A DNA stretch of 53,418 nucleotides, taken from the NCBI RefSeq assembly GCF_000934845.1, contig NZ_JXIQ01000025.1:1-53418 (forward strand), given 5' to 3'. The notes beneath the pieces are model-generated. The model saw only the letters and a program-made list of their open reading frames with translations, was not told the origin of the DNA and did no database searches. The DNA is from Mesobacillus subterraneus (GTDB taxonomy: Bacteria > Bacillota > Bacilli > Bacillales > Cytobacillaceae). Positions 9,309 to 17,926 of this stretch are shown here, piece after piece (the stretch's first letter is position 1; each line of letters starts with the position of its first letter). The position numbers and the translations under genes were made by a program.

Positions 9309-10349
9309 TTAATGATTTGCAAGCATGTCATCTATCATTTGCTGAATGAATTTTGCATGCCTAATCGTTCTTTCGTTTGTTGCTTTACCATAAACACAAT
9401 CGGCAAAATTCTGGATGATACCATTATGTCCGCCTTTTCCTTCCAATTCCACCACTGTTTTATCTTCAGCTTGATATGCGCCTTCTTTATTTTTTAACCA
9501 AACGCTGATTTCATTAGGTCTGCTGAAATCACCGCATACCATGCCTCCTTCACCAACCACTTCAATGGTATGGTTGCATACGCCGACACGGCTGGCTGAA
9601 AAAGATAACAACGCACCACTTTCAGTCTTCGCGATAAACATGGCTGAATCATCATTAGTCACAGTTCTTTTTTCTTTTGTTGCTGGATCGTTTCTTTCAT
9701 TAATATGAGTAGACGAAACCAGTTTGAAATCCTTCAATTTACCTTCCGATGCGGATAGTAAGTAATAAGCTAAATCCAGCATGTGGCAGCCAAAGTCACT
9801 TACCGCTCCTGGTCCTGACTGTTCCTTATCCATTCGCCATTCCCGTTCTACACTTTTATCCGCTATCCTGTTTCCTCCAAGCTGCTGCCTGCATGTATAA
9901 ATTGCGCCTAGTTTTCCACTATCAATTAATTCTTTTATAAATTCATATATTGGGAATTCCCTATAGTTAAAGCTTACCATTGAAATTACGTCAGCATTCG
10001 ATTCTGCCGCCTTTAACAACTCATCCACTGACTTAGCATTTACGGCAATTGGTTTTTCCACTAATATATGTTTATTGTGGTCCAAGGCTTTAATAGCAAC
10101 CTCAATATGCTGGTCATTTGGAACGCAAATTGACACGGCATCCACCATCCCCAACAGTTCCTCATAACTGTCACAAATCTTTACATTTTCTAGATTGTTA
10201 CGAGAGTAAAAGGATCTAGCCATCTCCTTATCAATATCGTATATGGCTGCCAGCACGGTATCATCGCAGTTATTTATACCCTCCAAATGATTGCTGGCAA
10301 TACCTACTGTCTTTCCTGTCCCAACAATACCGAATCTTATTTTGTTCAT
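9309..10349 (-). CDS. Gfo/Idh/MocA-family oxidoreductase
   Basis: A 346-residue second dehydrogenase of the family, clearly different from the one at 7333-8349. Features are GIVGTGK (7-13), EKP at 98-100 and a DFGCH active-site motif giving Asp185 and His189. Two such enzymes flanking one TIM-barrel protein suggests one oxidises the substrate and the other reduces the product, regenerating the cofactor. It lies 18 bases upstream of the TIM-barrel gene and 45 bases downstream of the permease gene, in the same operon. Confidence 0.85.
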   Translation of the reverse strand: MNKIRFGIVGTGKTVGIASNHLEGINNCDDTVLAAIYDIDKEMARSFYSRNNLENVKICDSYEELLGMVDAVSICVPNDQHIEVAIKALDHNKHILVEKPIAVNAKSVDELLKAAESNADVISMVSFNYREFPIYEFIKELIDSGKLGAIYTCRQQLGGNRIADKSVEREWRMDKEQSGPGAVSDFGCHMLDLAYYLLSASEGKLKDFKLVSSTHINERNDPATKEKRTVTNDDSAMFIAKTESGALLSFSASRVGVCNHTIEVVGEGGMVCGDFSRPNEISVWLKNKEGAYQAEDKTVVELEGKGGHNGIIQNFADCVYGKATNERTIRHAKFIQQMIDDMLANH

Positions 10350-10393
10350 CAGAATGAAACATCACCTTTCGATTGTTTATCTTTTTAGATGTC

Positions 10394-11221
10394 CTACTTT
10401 ACCGCACCCGTAGTAAGTCCACCCATAATTCTTTTCCTCATGATCATGTACAAAATTAAAACAGGGAGCAATGCTAGAACGAATGCAGCAAACGCCATCG
10501 TGAAATCTACGGAATAAGTGCTTTGGAAGTTATAAACGAACATTGGAAGTGTCCACTTATCCGGGGCTGCGCTCAATACAATCAATGGCATCTGAAAATC
10601 ATTCCATATCCATAAAGCATCTTTTATAATGATGGTGGCTAAAATAGGTTTCATTAAGGGATATGTAATTTTGGTAATGGTTTGAATTCGCGAACACCCA
10701 TCTATTTCGGCTGCTTCTTCTATTTCAATAGGTAAAGTTTTTATGTACCCTACCAAAAGAAAGACATCCTGGGTAAGCGCTCCGGCTACGTATAGCAATA
10801 TCAATCCCGTATGGTTCATTAAACCCAAATCAGACAAGAGCTTTACAATCGGTACCATCTTTACCTGAAAGGGGACAAATATCCCAAGCAAAATAAAGTA
10901 AAATAAAAATTTATAATACTTATTTTTATCCATATTCCTTGCGATAGAAAAAGAGATCAGCGGAGCAACGATCAGAATCAATATGACTCCAATAATGGTT
11001 ATAAATAGTGAATTGGTGAGGTATTGAAAGTAATTCGATGTATTGATCACTTTAATAAAGTTTGTGAAATTCAAGTTTTCTGGTAACGCGAAGAAGCTTT
11101 TGGATAGCTCCTGTGTTGTTTTCATGGCATTTATTATGCTTAAATACAGCGGTCCAATTATTAAAATACTACCTATAAGCAAATATAAGTATTTCCCCAT
11201 CTGTGTCAATCGGTAAATCAT
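10394..11221 (-). CDS. Carbohydrate ABC transporter permease (MalG type)
   Basis: A 275-residue inner-membrane permease with six predicted helices. The EAA motif that docks the ATPase is EEAAEIDGCSRIQTITKITYPLMKP in the fifth cytoplasmic loop (begins near residue 167). Length and C-terminal ending are typical of MalG-type subunits. It overlaps the stop of the MalF-type gene by four bases (ATGA). No ATPase gene is in the cluster, so a shared MsmX-like ATPase elsewhere is expected, as in Bacillus subtilis. Confidence 0.92.
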   Translation of the reverse strand: MIYRLTQMGKYLYLLIGSILIIGPLYLSIINAMKTTQELSKSFFALPENLNFTNFIKVINTSNYFQYLTNSLFITIIGVILILIVAPLISFSIARNMDKNKYYKFLFYFILLGIFVPFQVKMVPIVKLLSDLGLMNHTGLILLYVAGALTQDVFLLVGYIKTLPIEIEEAAEIDGCSRIQTITKITYPLMKPILATIIIKDALWIWNDFQMPLIVLSAAPDKWTLPMFVYNFQSTYSVDFTMAFAAFVLALLPVLILYMIMRKRIMGGLTTGAVK

Positions 11222-12117
11222 TCAGCTGACACCTCCTTTTTCTGGGTTAATTTAACCTGGATCAGTGAAATCGCTGCAATCAGCAAAAAAACTATTACTC
11301 CCACTGTTACCGAGTAGCCGAACCTTCGTTCTTCAAATGCGAGTTTATAAATCAAAGTCCCAATAGATTCAGTTGCACCAGCTGGACCACCACCCGTGAT
11401 GGCCATTACATAGTCGAAGACTCCCAAACCGGCTTTAAGCTGTAAAATGAACACTATACTAATGGTAGGGATTAAATAAGCGAAGGTTACATGCTTGAAT
11501 TTTTGGCTGTAGCTAGCCCCGTCCATTTCAGCTGCCTCATACAATTCGCCAGGCACGTTTTGAAGTGCAGCAGCGAACAATACCATAGGGATGGCCGTTG
11601 CAGTCCAGATATTTGCAAAGAGGATACCAAACCCCGCCATGTCAGGATTTGATAAAATATTTGTAGAAAGGGCCTCAATACCAAGATTTTGCCCAAGTGC
11701 CGGCAATGCCCTATAATACATTTCCTTAAAAATCATTCCAACAGTAACTAAGCTCATTACGGCAGGCACAAAGAAAACGGTAGTAAAAAAAGAAAAGCCT
11801 TTTAAATTTTTGGATTCTAAAATCAAAGCTATAGTTATAGCAAAAAATATGACTCCCACTATCAAAAAGAAAGAATACTTAAAAGTGAATCCTAAAGTTT
11901 CAATGAAACGTTCATCGTCAATCAATCTTTGATAGTTTTCAAATCCAATTACATTGAATTGCTGGCTGATTCCATTCCAGTCTGTGAAACTGTAGAAAAG
12001 CCCCATTAAAAGGGGGATAACAAAAAAAACAGAATAAATAATAAGTCCTGGCAACGTTATAAAAAAATCGGTTAAACGTTTCGAACCTTTCTCCCTGTTT
12101 TTGCCATTAAATGCCAT
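11218..12117 (-). CDS. Carbohydrate ABC transporter permease (MalF type)
   Basis: A 299-residue permease with six predicted helices and a MalF-type EAA loop (YEAAEMDGASYSQKF, second half of the protein). With the MalG-type subunit it forms the channel for the sugar delivered by the lipoprotein encoded upstream. The ATG at 12117 is chosen because a run containing GGAGGAGG precedes it; an in-frame ATG at 12150 would add an acidic tail upstream of that site. Confidence 0.9.
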   Translation of the reverse strand: MAFNGKNREKGSKRLTDFFITLPGLIIYSVFFVIPLLMGLFYSFTDWNGISQQFNVIGFENYQRLIDDERFIETLGFTFKYSFFLIVGVIFFAITIALILESKNLKGFSFFTTVFFVPAVMSLVTVGMIFKEMYYRALPALGQNLGIEALSTNILSNPDMAGFGILFANIWTATAIPMVLFAAALQNVPGELYEAAEMDGASYSQKFKHVTFAYLIPTISIVFILQLKAGLGVFDYVMAITGGGPAGATESIGTLIYKLAFEERRFGYSVTVGVIVFLLIAAISLIQVKLTQKKEVSAE

Positions 12118-12166
12118 TTCCACTTCCTCCTCCACTCCAACGATCTCCATATCCTGGACCTCACTT

Positions 12167-12211
12167 ACAACGTTTAAGATAATGATTTTAGAATCACATC
12201 TTAAACGTTGT
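12167..12211. promoter_or_regulatory. Perfect 13-bp inverted repeat between binding-protein and permease genes
   Basis: ACAACGTTTAAGA (12167-12179) and TCTTAAACGTTGT (12199-12211) are exact inverted repeats 19 bases apart. As RNA they would form a strong hairpin after the binding-protein gene with no T-run, a common device for stabilising and over-expressing that gene. Each arm also contains AACGTTTAA, the core of the LacI-type boxes seen upstream, so a pair of repressor sites is the alternative. Confidence 0.6.
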
Positions 12212-12263
12212 ATAGCAATTGGCCCAAAGTCTGAAGATGTAGATATTCCTTTCCCTCTAAAAT

Positions 12264-13514
12264 CTATTTGTTATAGATTTGCTTTACTGCTTTGTCCAGC
12301 TTTTTCATAGAAGCATCAACATCACCAGTTGCAATTAAATCTTGTAAAACTTTGTTAAACTCCGTCACCATCCCTGGGGCCCAATAGTTCCTTGGAATTT
12401 TAAAGTTTTTACCTTCTTTTATCGCGTTCGTCACTGCCTCAAGCTCAGGTACCGATGATTCTACGCCATTAACCAATGATGGAGATCCTTCGATATCATG
12501 GAATTTTTGTGCAGTTTCTTTCTTTGTCAACCATTCCAAAAAGATTTTCGCCTCTTTTTTATACTCTGAATCTTTGGAAATCGCTAACCCATAATCCATA
12601 TTGGTTCCAACCTTAGTCTCTGCTTCTGTCTTGCCAGGTACCAAGAACATGGATATGTTCAGATCAGGATTTGCTTCCTTAATTAGAGGCAGGGCAAATG
12701 TTCCCTGATACATCATTGCGGCTTTACCATTCGCAAATTCATTTATTGCTTGTTCATAACCAACGCCAAGGCTGTCTTTTTGGCCGTATTTGTGCAATTT
12801 CAAAATAAACTCCGCTACTTCTTTCATACCTTGATGATCTGCTGCAGAAGCTTTCCCTTCTGCAATATCCTTGAACAGTTCACCCTTATCATCGAAAAAC
12901 AGCCCAGTTAACCTATCACCTAATGCTCCAATAGTCCATAGTTCCTGGTCAGAAAAAGATAAGCCCATGATTCCTTTAGATTTGAAATAGTCCAAAACTT
13001 CAAATAGTTCATCTTGCGTTTTTGGTATTTCAATATCATGTTCATTAAAAAGATCCACATTGTAGTAAATTCCAGTACCATTGGCCAAATACGGAACAAA
13101 GTAATTTACTCCATCAATTTTATTATCATCCACCACATCCTGACTGAAATTAGATTTAAGGAATTCTTCTTTGGTTAAATCGATAAAATACCCTTCATAA
13201 ACAAGCCCTAACTCCGCAGTATTATACGGGAATGTTGCTATGTCAGGCATATCATTGGCGACTGCTCTCGTTTGCAGGACAGTGGCTGTCTCAGGAGGAT
13301 TGTTTACAGTAACTTTGATGTTTGGGTATTCCTTGTGAAACTGTTCAAGTATTTTTGGCCAAACTGAATTTAATTCGGGTTTGTGGGATACGACTTCTAA
13401 CTCAACTGCACCCTTTCCTGAACTTTCTCCACTCGTTTCCTTACTACTGCTGCATGCAGCCAGAAGTGTACCTACAATCAACAGCACTATTAAAAATTGC
13501 AGTGTCTTTCTCAT
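12264..13514 (-). CDS. Extracellular solute-binding lipoprotein for sugar ABC transporter
   Basis: A 416-residue family 1 solute-binding protein. A lipoprotein signal peptide is clear: MRK, hydrophobic core, then lipobox LLAAC with the lipidated Cys near residue 21, followed by a Ser-rich linker. It captures the substrate outside the membrane and passes it to the two permeases. It is the first structural gene of the leftward operon, and the upstream region (13520-13760) carries cre-like and LacI-type boxes. Confidence 0.92.
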   Translation of the reverse strand: MRKTLQFLIVLLIVGTLLAACSSSKETSGESSGKGAVELEVVSHKPELNSVWPKILEQFHKEYPNIKVTVNNPPETATVLQTRAVANDMPDIATFPYNTAELGLVYEGYFIDLTKEEFLKSNFSQDVVDDNKIDGVNYFVPYLANGTGIYYNVDLFNEHDIEIPKTQDELFEVLDYFKSKGIMGLSFSDQELWTIGALGDRLTGLFFDDKGELFKDIAEGKASAADHQGMKEVAEFILKLHKYGQKDSLGVGYEQAINEFANGKAAMMYQGTFALPLIKEANPDLNISMFLVPGKTEAETKVGTNMDYGLAISKDSEYKKEAKIFLEWLTKKETAQKFHDIEGSPSLVNGVESSVPELEAVTNAIKEGKNFKIPRNYWAPGMVTEFNKVLQDLIATGDVDASMKKLDKAVKQIYNK

Positions 13515-13683
13515 AATTCCCCTCCTAAATAATCATAATTTCTTCAATGATCGACTCAAATTATACTTTGAATTTATCCACTCTCACCTACCCTCTGTTA
13601 ATGTACTTCATTGACATTCAGCATTGAGTTTCACACAACAAATGACACGGTTTACAATTTCATCCTATCATAGGTGATTAAAA

Positions 13684-13713
13684 TGTAAACGCTTTTTTAG
13701 TTAAACGTTTTAC
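13684..13713. promoter_or_regulatory. cre-like box and LacI-type operator upstream of the importer operon
   Basis: TGTAAACGCTTTTT (from 13684) matches a CcpA cre site closely, and GTTAAACGTTTTAC (13700-13713) is a near-palindrome with the CG centre typical of LacI-family operators. Similar boxes stand at 16269 and 16448, upstream of the aldolase and lar genes, which suggests that one regulator controls the whole cluster. Confidence 0.6.
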
Positions 13714-13751
13714 ATATAAATTCTTATTTTACGCTGAATTTATTAGCTTTT

Positions 13752-13790
13752 AAAAATAAAAAAGGATCCCGATTTATGGAATGGGACCCG
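13752..13790 (-). terminator. Terminator after the LacI-type regulator
   Basis: On the minus strand GGGTCCC pairs with GGGATCC (one G-T pair) and is followed by TTTTTTATTTTT. It lies 33 bases after the regulator stop codon. Confidence 0.65.
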
Positions 13791-13822
13791 AGTTGTTTAT
13801 GGCTGGCTTTATCTATCTAATT

Positions 13823-14878
13823 TTATTTTGTTTTCGTTATATCCATACAGCTTTCACGCTCTATTATAGAATAAGGTAACTCGATCTTCATAGGGATTTT
13901 TTTTCCGTTATTTATTCGATCGATCAATAGTTTAGCGGTGACCTTCCCGAGTTCTTCCCGGGGAACATGAATGGTAGTGATCATCGGAGAAACATATTGG
14001 ACAGTATCGATATCATCTATTCCCATGATGGAAATATCCTCTGGAACCTTCAAGTCACTTTCCTTAATGGCCTTGACAGCACCAATCGCAGATAAATCAT
14101 TTCCGCAAAAAATTGCTGTGACCTCTCTTTTATCTTTTAAATATTCCTTGGTAGCCAAGTAACCGTATTCGGAAGAAAATTGGCATTCTATGATATTTTC
14201 ATTTCTTACAGTCAAATTTAATTGCCTCATTGCATCACAATAACCCTGGTACCTAACTTCGTTTTTAGTTTCTCCTAAATACGCAATCTTTGTGTGCCCG
14301 AGTCTATTTAAATACTTTACAACAGAAATTGCTGCCTGGTAGCCATCAGTCAAGACCTGGTCATAGTCAGCATGTGCTACCTTATTCAACCCGGTATATA
14401 CGATATATTTGTAATGCTTTTTTATGAAACTTAGTAAATGTTTATCAAACCTTCCCAGGATTGCGACACCATCAACATTATAAGAGGAAATGAGCTCGTA
14501 TGTTTTGGGGTCATTAATGTCATATCCTGAAAAGGAATATTTTAATATGTATCCCAGTTTAAACGCTTCACGTTCCAGTGAACGGGCAATTTCTGAAAAA
14601 AATGGATTGCTGTCACCAACAGTTGAACGTGCATAGATACACCCAATCGTCTTTGATTGGGTCTTCTGCGGAAAGTGAGAATCCTTCATTTTCAATCTGC
14701 GCGCAGTGGCATTTGGTACGTAGTTTGTCTGCCTTACTATGTCCCAGATCTTGCTCTGCACATCTTTGCTCGCAACTTTGGTATTACTATGATTAATGAC
14801 CCTTGATACAGTTGTTATAGAGACCCCTGCCATTTTCGCAATATCTTTTAACGTTACTGAACTTTGATCATTTTCCAT
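13823..14878 (-). CDS. LacI-family transcriptional regulator of the sugar cluster
   Basis: A 351-residue regulator. The N-terminal LacI helix-turn-helix reads TLKDIAKMAGVSITTVSRVI (about 9-28), followed by a hinge and a periplasmic-binding-protein-like effector domain. ATG at 14878 has GGAGGGG four bases upstream; the longer frame does not. It sits between the aldolase gene and the importer operon on the same strand. Operators with a TNAAACGTTT core at 13700, 16269 and 16448 are the likely targets; the effector should be the imported sugar or an early intermediate. Confidence 0.9.
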   Translation of the reverse strand: MENDQSSVTLKDIAKMAGVSITTVSRVINHSNTKVASKDVQSKIWDIVRQTNYVPNATARRLKMKDSHFPQKTQSKTIGCIYARSTVGDSNPFFSEIARSLEREAFKLGYILKYSFSGYDINDPKTYELISSYNVDGVAILGRFDKHLLSFIKKHYKYIVYTGLNKVAHADYDQVLTDGYQAAISVVKYLNRLGHTKIAYLGETKNEVRYQGYCDAMRQLNLTVRNENIIECQFSSEYGYLATKEYLKDKREVTAIFCGNDLSAIGAVKAIKESDLKVPEDISIMGIDDIDTVQYVSPMITTIHVPREELGKVTAKLLIDRINNGKKIPMKIELPYSIIERESCMDITKTK

Positions 14879-14954
14879 ATTACCCCTCCAAAAGGTCAAT
14901 TGCTAATCCTTAAATCTTGTTCCTCTTAAGTATGCCTGTTAATCTAAGTCCAAT

Positions 14955-16094
14955 CTAAATACGAACCATATCGTCCAATGAAAGAAGTTCAACCAAAGGG
15001 GCTTTGCCAGCAGAACCAAAGTTCACAATTAAGGACCCTGCAATTTCCTTTACTGCTAATTCAACGGAATTGATTATTGCTGCTACATCGTCATCAAGAA
15101 TTTTACCAGAAGTAACCGTGTCCATAATGGGTTGGAAGAATACTCGTGGATCTACTTGTTTTCTGTTTTCTTCCAGGAGTTGATATATCGCTCCTACTGA
15201 ATCGCTGTTTTTCATAGCGGGAGATTTCATAAATAATTCTCTCAAATTCCTTGTAGTCGCCAGTCGGATGTCTGTATCGACATTTATTTTGTTGATCCCA
15301 GCAGAAATTGCCTTCTTCAATTCACCAATTGAAATTCCTTGAGCGCCCTCAACAATTCCCCCATAACCATTTATTTCGTCCACAATATGTCCAGGTATGG
15401 TAGAAGAACCATGGGAAACAATGGCACAAAATATCCCTTCATGTCTAAGTATTTCTTTAATAGCAACGACTATTTCTCTTCTTAGCTTAACATCTTTCCC
15501 TTTATTTGGCCCATGCATTGTACCATAGGAAATTGCTAAGCTGTCAACTTCAGTCCTTTTTATGAAATCAAGCGCTTGCAGAGGATTGGTATAGGTTGAT
15601 TGGTTTGAGAAAACATGATCCTCAACACCAGCCAACACGCCTAGTTCACCTTCAACTGTAACCCCTCTGGCATGTGCATACTTGACTACTTCCTGCGTCA
15701 GTTCTATATTTTCTTCATAAGGAAGAGAAGAACCATCAATCATTACAGACGTGTACCCGCCATCAATTGCTGCCTTAACAGATTCTAAATCTTTGCCGTG
15801 ATCTAAGTGAAGTACTATGGGAATAGGCGAATTCTCTGCATATTTCTTTACAGCATCACCTAGTAGCTTCGCTCCCTTCCTTTTATCTTCAATGGTTGAA
15901 CTGATGAAGTCAGTTCTCCCCCCCATAAAGCCATTCGCTAAATCTGCACCTTGAATTAATGCTGGAGATCTAAACATTTCATGAACTTCGATGATTGCTT
16001 TTACCTGCGCAATCGTATTGACGTTAAATGCAGGCTGCCCAAAGCGATATCTTTCTGTAGCGTGAAGCAAAGGCATTAATGGAATTAATGGCAT
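14955..16094 (-). CDS. Class II fructose-bisphosphate-aldolase family protein
   Basis: A 379-residue zinc aldolase of the longer class II kind. Motifs: HLDHG (96-100) with Asp98 and zinc His99, VEGELG (147-152), GTMHG (191-195) with His194, SHGSS (227-231) with His228, and NVDTD (271-275). It should split a ketose bisphosphate, or here a ketose 1-phosphate analogue, into dihydroxyacetone phosphate and an aldehyde. AGAAGGAG stands five bases before the ATG. It is encoded 76 bases upstream of the LacI-type gene, while its logical partners (PGI-, PFK- and TIM-like) lie in the next operon. Confidence 0.85.
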   Translation of the reverse strand: MPLIPLMPLLHATERYRFGQPAFNVNTIAQVKAIIEVHEMFRSPALIQGADLANGFMGGRTDFISSTIEDKRKGAKLLGDAVKKYAENSPIPIVLHLDHGKDLESVKAAIDGGYTSVMIDGSSLPYEENIELTQEVVKYAHARGVTVEGELGVLAGVEDHVFSNQSTYTNPLQALDFIKRTEVDSLAISYGTMHGPNKGKDVKLRREIVVAIKEILRHEGIFCAIVSHGSSTIPGHIVDEINGYGGIVEGAQGISIGELKKAISAGINKINVDTDIRLATTRNLRELFMKSPAMKNSDSVGAIYQLLEENRKQVDPRVFFQPIMDTVTSGKILDDDVAAIINSVELAVKEIAGSLIVNFGSAGKAPLVELLSLDDMVRI

Positions 16095-16268
16095 TTTTTA
16101 CTCCTTCTCTCTTCAAAATATGAAATATTTTGGAACACCATGTGTTTCAAGTCCTAAATAAATTAGTTTTCAGACATACCTTTTCTGAGTTTCTATCTAG
16201 TTATGAGATAAATGTCCAATGCATTATATATGTTAGCATTAAGGGGAGAAACTTCAAAATATTTTTTA

Positions 16269-16282
16269 CTCAAACGTTTTAT
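16269..16282. promoter_or_regulatory. LacI-type operator-like box
   Basis: CTCAAACGTTTTAT has the AAACGTTT palindromic core shared with 13700-13713. It lies about 175 bases upstream of the aldolase start. Confidence 0.45.
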
Positions 16283-16447
16283 CTCTCTTAGCGCTACACA
16301 CACTTTTTTTATAATGTTTAAACTAGAGCTCCGAAACCTTTTAGAACCTATTAATTATTTCATAGTATTGCTAATTAATGATAAATATAAATTAGTAGAT
16401 CACATAATTTAAAAGGGTTTTTATTTCTAATGAGGATTATCATCCTT

Positions 16448-16460
16448 GTTAAACGTTTGC
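16448..16460. promoter_or_regulatory. LacI-type operator-like box
   Basis: GTTAAACGTTTGC repeats the sequence of the 13700 box almost exactly (shared GTTAAACGTTT). It sits in the divergent region between the aldolase and larE genes. Confidence 0.5.
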
Positions 16461-17074
16461 ATAAAATTTGATTATCATTTAACTTTATACATGTTAGTAT
16501 TTATCTAAAGTTAACTGAATAGGCTTCTCGCTTTTTGATTTATGCAAATAGCCACAGTTCTAAAAAATCATCGTTTTAGCAATTAAAGGCCCTTGCAGAA
16601 GGTACGAAAACTACTATACCCAAAGATTTTAATACTAAATTAGCAGGGAGGAATATAAATAGTAGGGACCGCTCTAAATTTCTTTATCTTACCCCTCTAT
16701 GATTGTTCCCTTGTGAGAAGAAAGCTATATTTCCCTTTCAAGCACCATAAAGGTTGTTAACTTGGGAATCTCGAATTCTTGATTCATCTGAAAACCTACA
16801 TCGGTATCTCAAAATATTATTTAATTTATCCCGAGAAAATATCTTAATCTAAATTATAATATAGTAATGAATGAAGAGGAAAAATCCAGAAAATTTTTTC
16901 TTGCTTTTTTATGAAAGTTAGTAAATGGGACAAGAGACACACATAAAGTAAAATTGGAAATTTAGACTTTGTGTTCCATGTTTGAGGTTAAAAGCGTGAA
17001 TCTTACGCCAAAAATTTAAATATTACTATATTTCCAGAAGAATTTCTCTAATGAAATAAAGGAGGGACAAGGGC

Positions 17075-17893
17075 ATGCTTCATGAAAAATATATAAAACT
17101 TAAATCAATACTTAGAGAAATGGAATCCGTGGCTGTTGCTTTTTCAGGCGGTGTAGACAGCACTTTTTTATTGAAAGTGGCAGTCGATGTGCTTGAACCA
17201 GAAAATGTGGTGGCGATAACGGCTAATTCAGAATCATTCCCCTCAGTTGAACTAGAAGAATCGAAAGCATTGGCCAGCCTTATTGGGGCAAAACATATTA
17301 TAATAGAAACTTCAGAGTTGAACCTGCCCGGCTATGCCGAAAATACCAAAGATAGATGCTATTTCTGCAAAAAAGGACTGTTTAACGACGTATATCCGAT
17401 TATGAATAAATATGGATTCAAAAATGTGGTGTATGGGTTGATTGCCGATGATATGGGCGATCATCGTCCTGGTTTAAGAGCAGCCAAAGAGCTTGATGTT
17501 CGAGGTCCGTTGCAGGAGGCAGGTTTATATAAGACTGAAATTCGTGAATTATCTAGGGAGATTAAGTTGCCGACATGGGACAAACCAGCCATGGCTTGTC
17601 TATCTTCGAGGATCGCTTATGGCGAAACGATTACACAAGAAAAACTAACAAAAGTAGAAAAATCAGAGTTCTTTATAAAGAAGCTTGGTATTAGGCAGGT
17701 TAGGGTAAGAACTCATGAAGAAATTGCCCGTATTGAAGTGGATCCCCCTGATCTCAAAGTGATCCTCGAAAACTACAAGGTGGTTTCCAATGCACTTGAA
17801 TCATATGGCTACAAGTATGTAACACTAGACCTGGCAGGGTACAAAAGTGGCAACATGAATAAGATGATTGCACAAGGAGTTTCAAAGGTATAA
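17075..17893 (+). CDS. larE: LarE, sacrificial sulfur transferase of nickel-pincer synthesis
   Basis: A 272-residue PP-loop ATP pyrophosphatase. SGGVDS (24-29) binds ATP. LarE adenylates the pyridinium carboxylates made by LarB and converts them to thiocarboxylates. Cys175 (MACLSSR) matches the sulfur-donating Cys of Lactiplantibacillus LarE. DRCYFCK adds Cys95 and Cys98, so this may be the three-cysteine kind that uses an iron-sulfur cluster and is not consumed. It opens the lar operon with a strong AAAGGAGGG site and precedes larB by 33 bases. Confidence 0.93.
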   Translation: MLHEKYIKLKSILREMESVAVAFSGGVDSTFLLKVAVDVLEPENVVAITANSESFPSVELEESKALASLIGAKHIIIETSELNLPGYAENTKDRCYFCKKGLFNDVYPIMNKYGFKNVVYGLIADDMGDHRPGLRAAKELDVRGPLQEAGLYKTEIRELSREIKLPTWDKPAMACLSSRIAYGETITQEKLTKVEKSEFFIKKLGIRQVRVRTHEEIARIEVDPPDLKVILENYKVVSNALESYGYKYVTLDLAGYKSGNMNKMIAQGVSKV

Positions 17894-17926
17894 CTACTCA
17901 CAAAACAATTAGGGGTTGATATGTAA

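Larger units (their letters stand above)
16095..17074. other. Divergent control region between aldolase and lar genes
   Basis: About 980 bases without a supported gene. It contains the LacI-type boxes at 16269 and 16448 and must hold the promoters for both divergent units. I looked for a nickel/cobalt riboswitch-like fold upstream of larE and saw none. Confidence 0.5.

Noticed and set aside
16212-16412. 66-codon frame upstream of the lar genes
   Set aside because: No ribosome binding site; overlaps operator-like boxes; AT-rich random composition.
16500-17070. Nickel/cobalt riboswitch before larE
   Set aside because: No conserved multi-stem pattern or terminator switch was seen.
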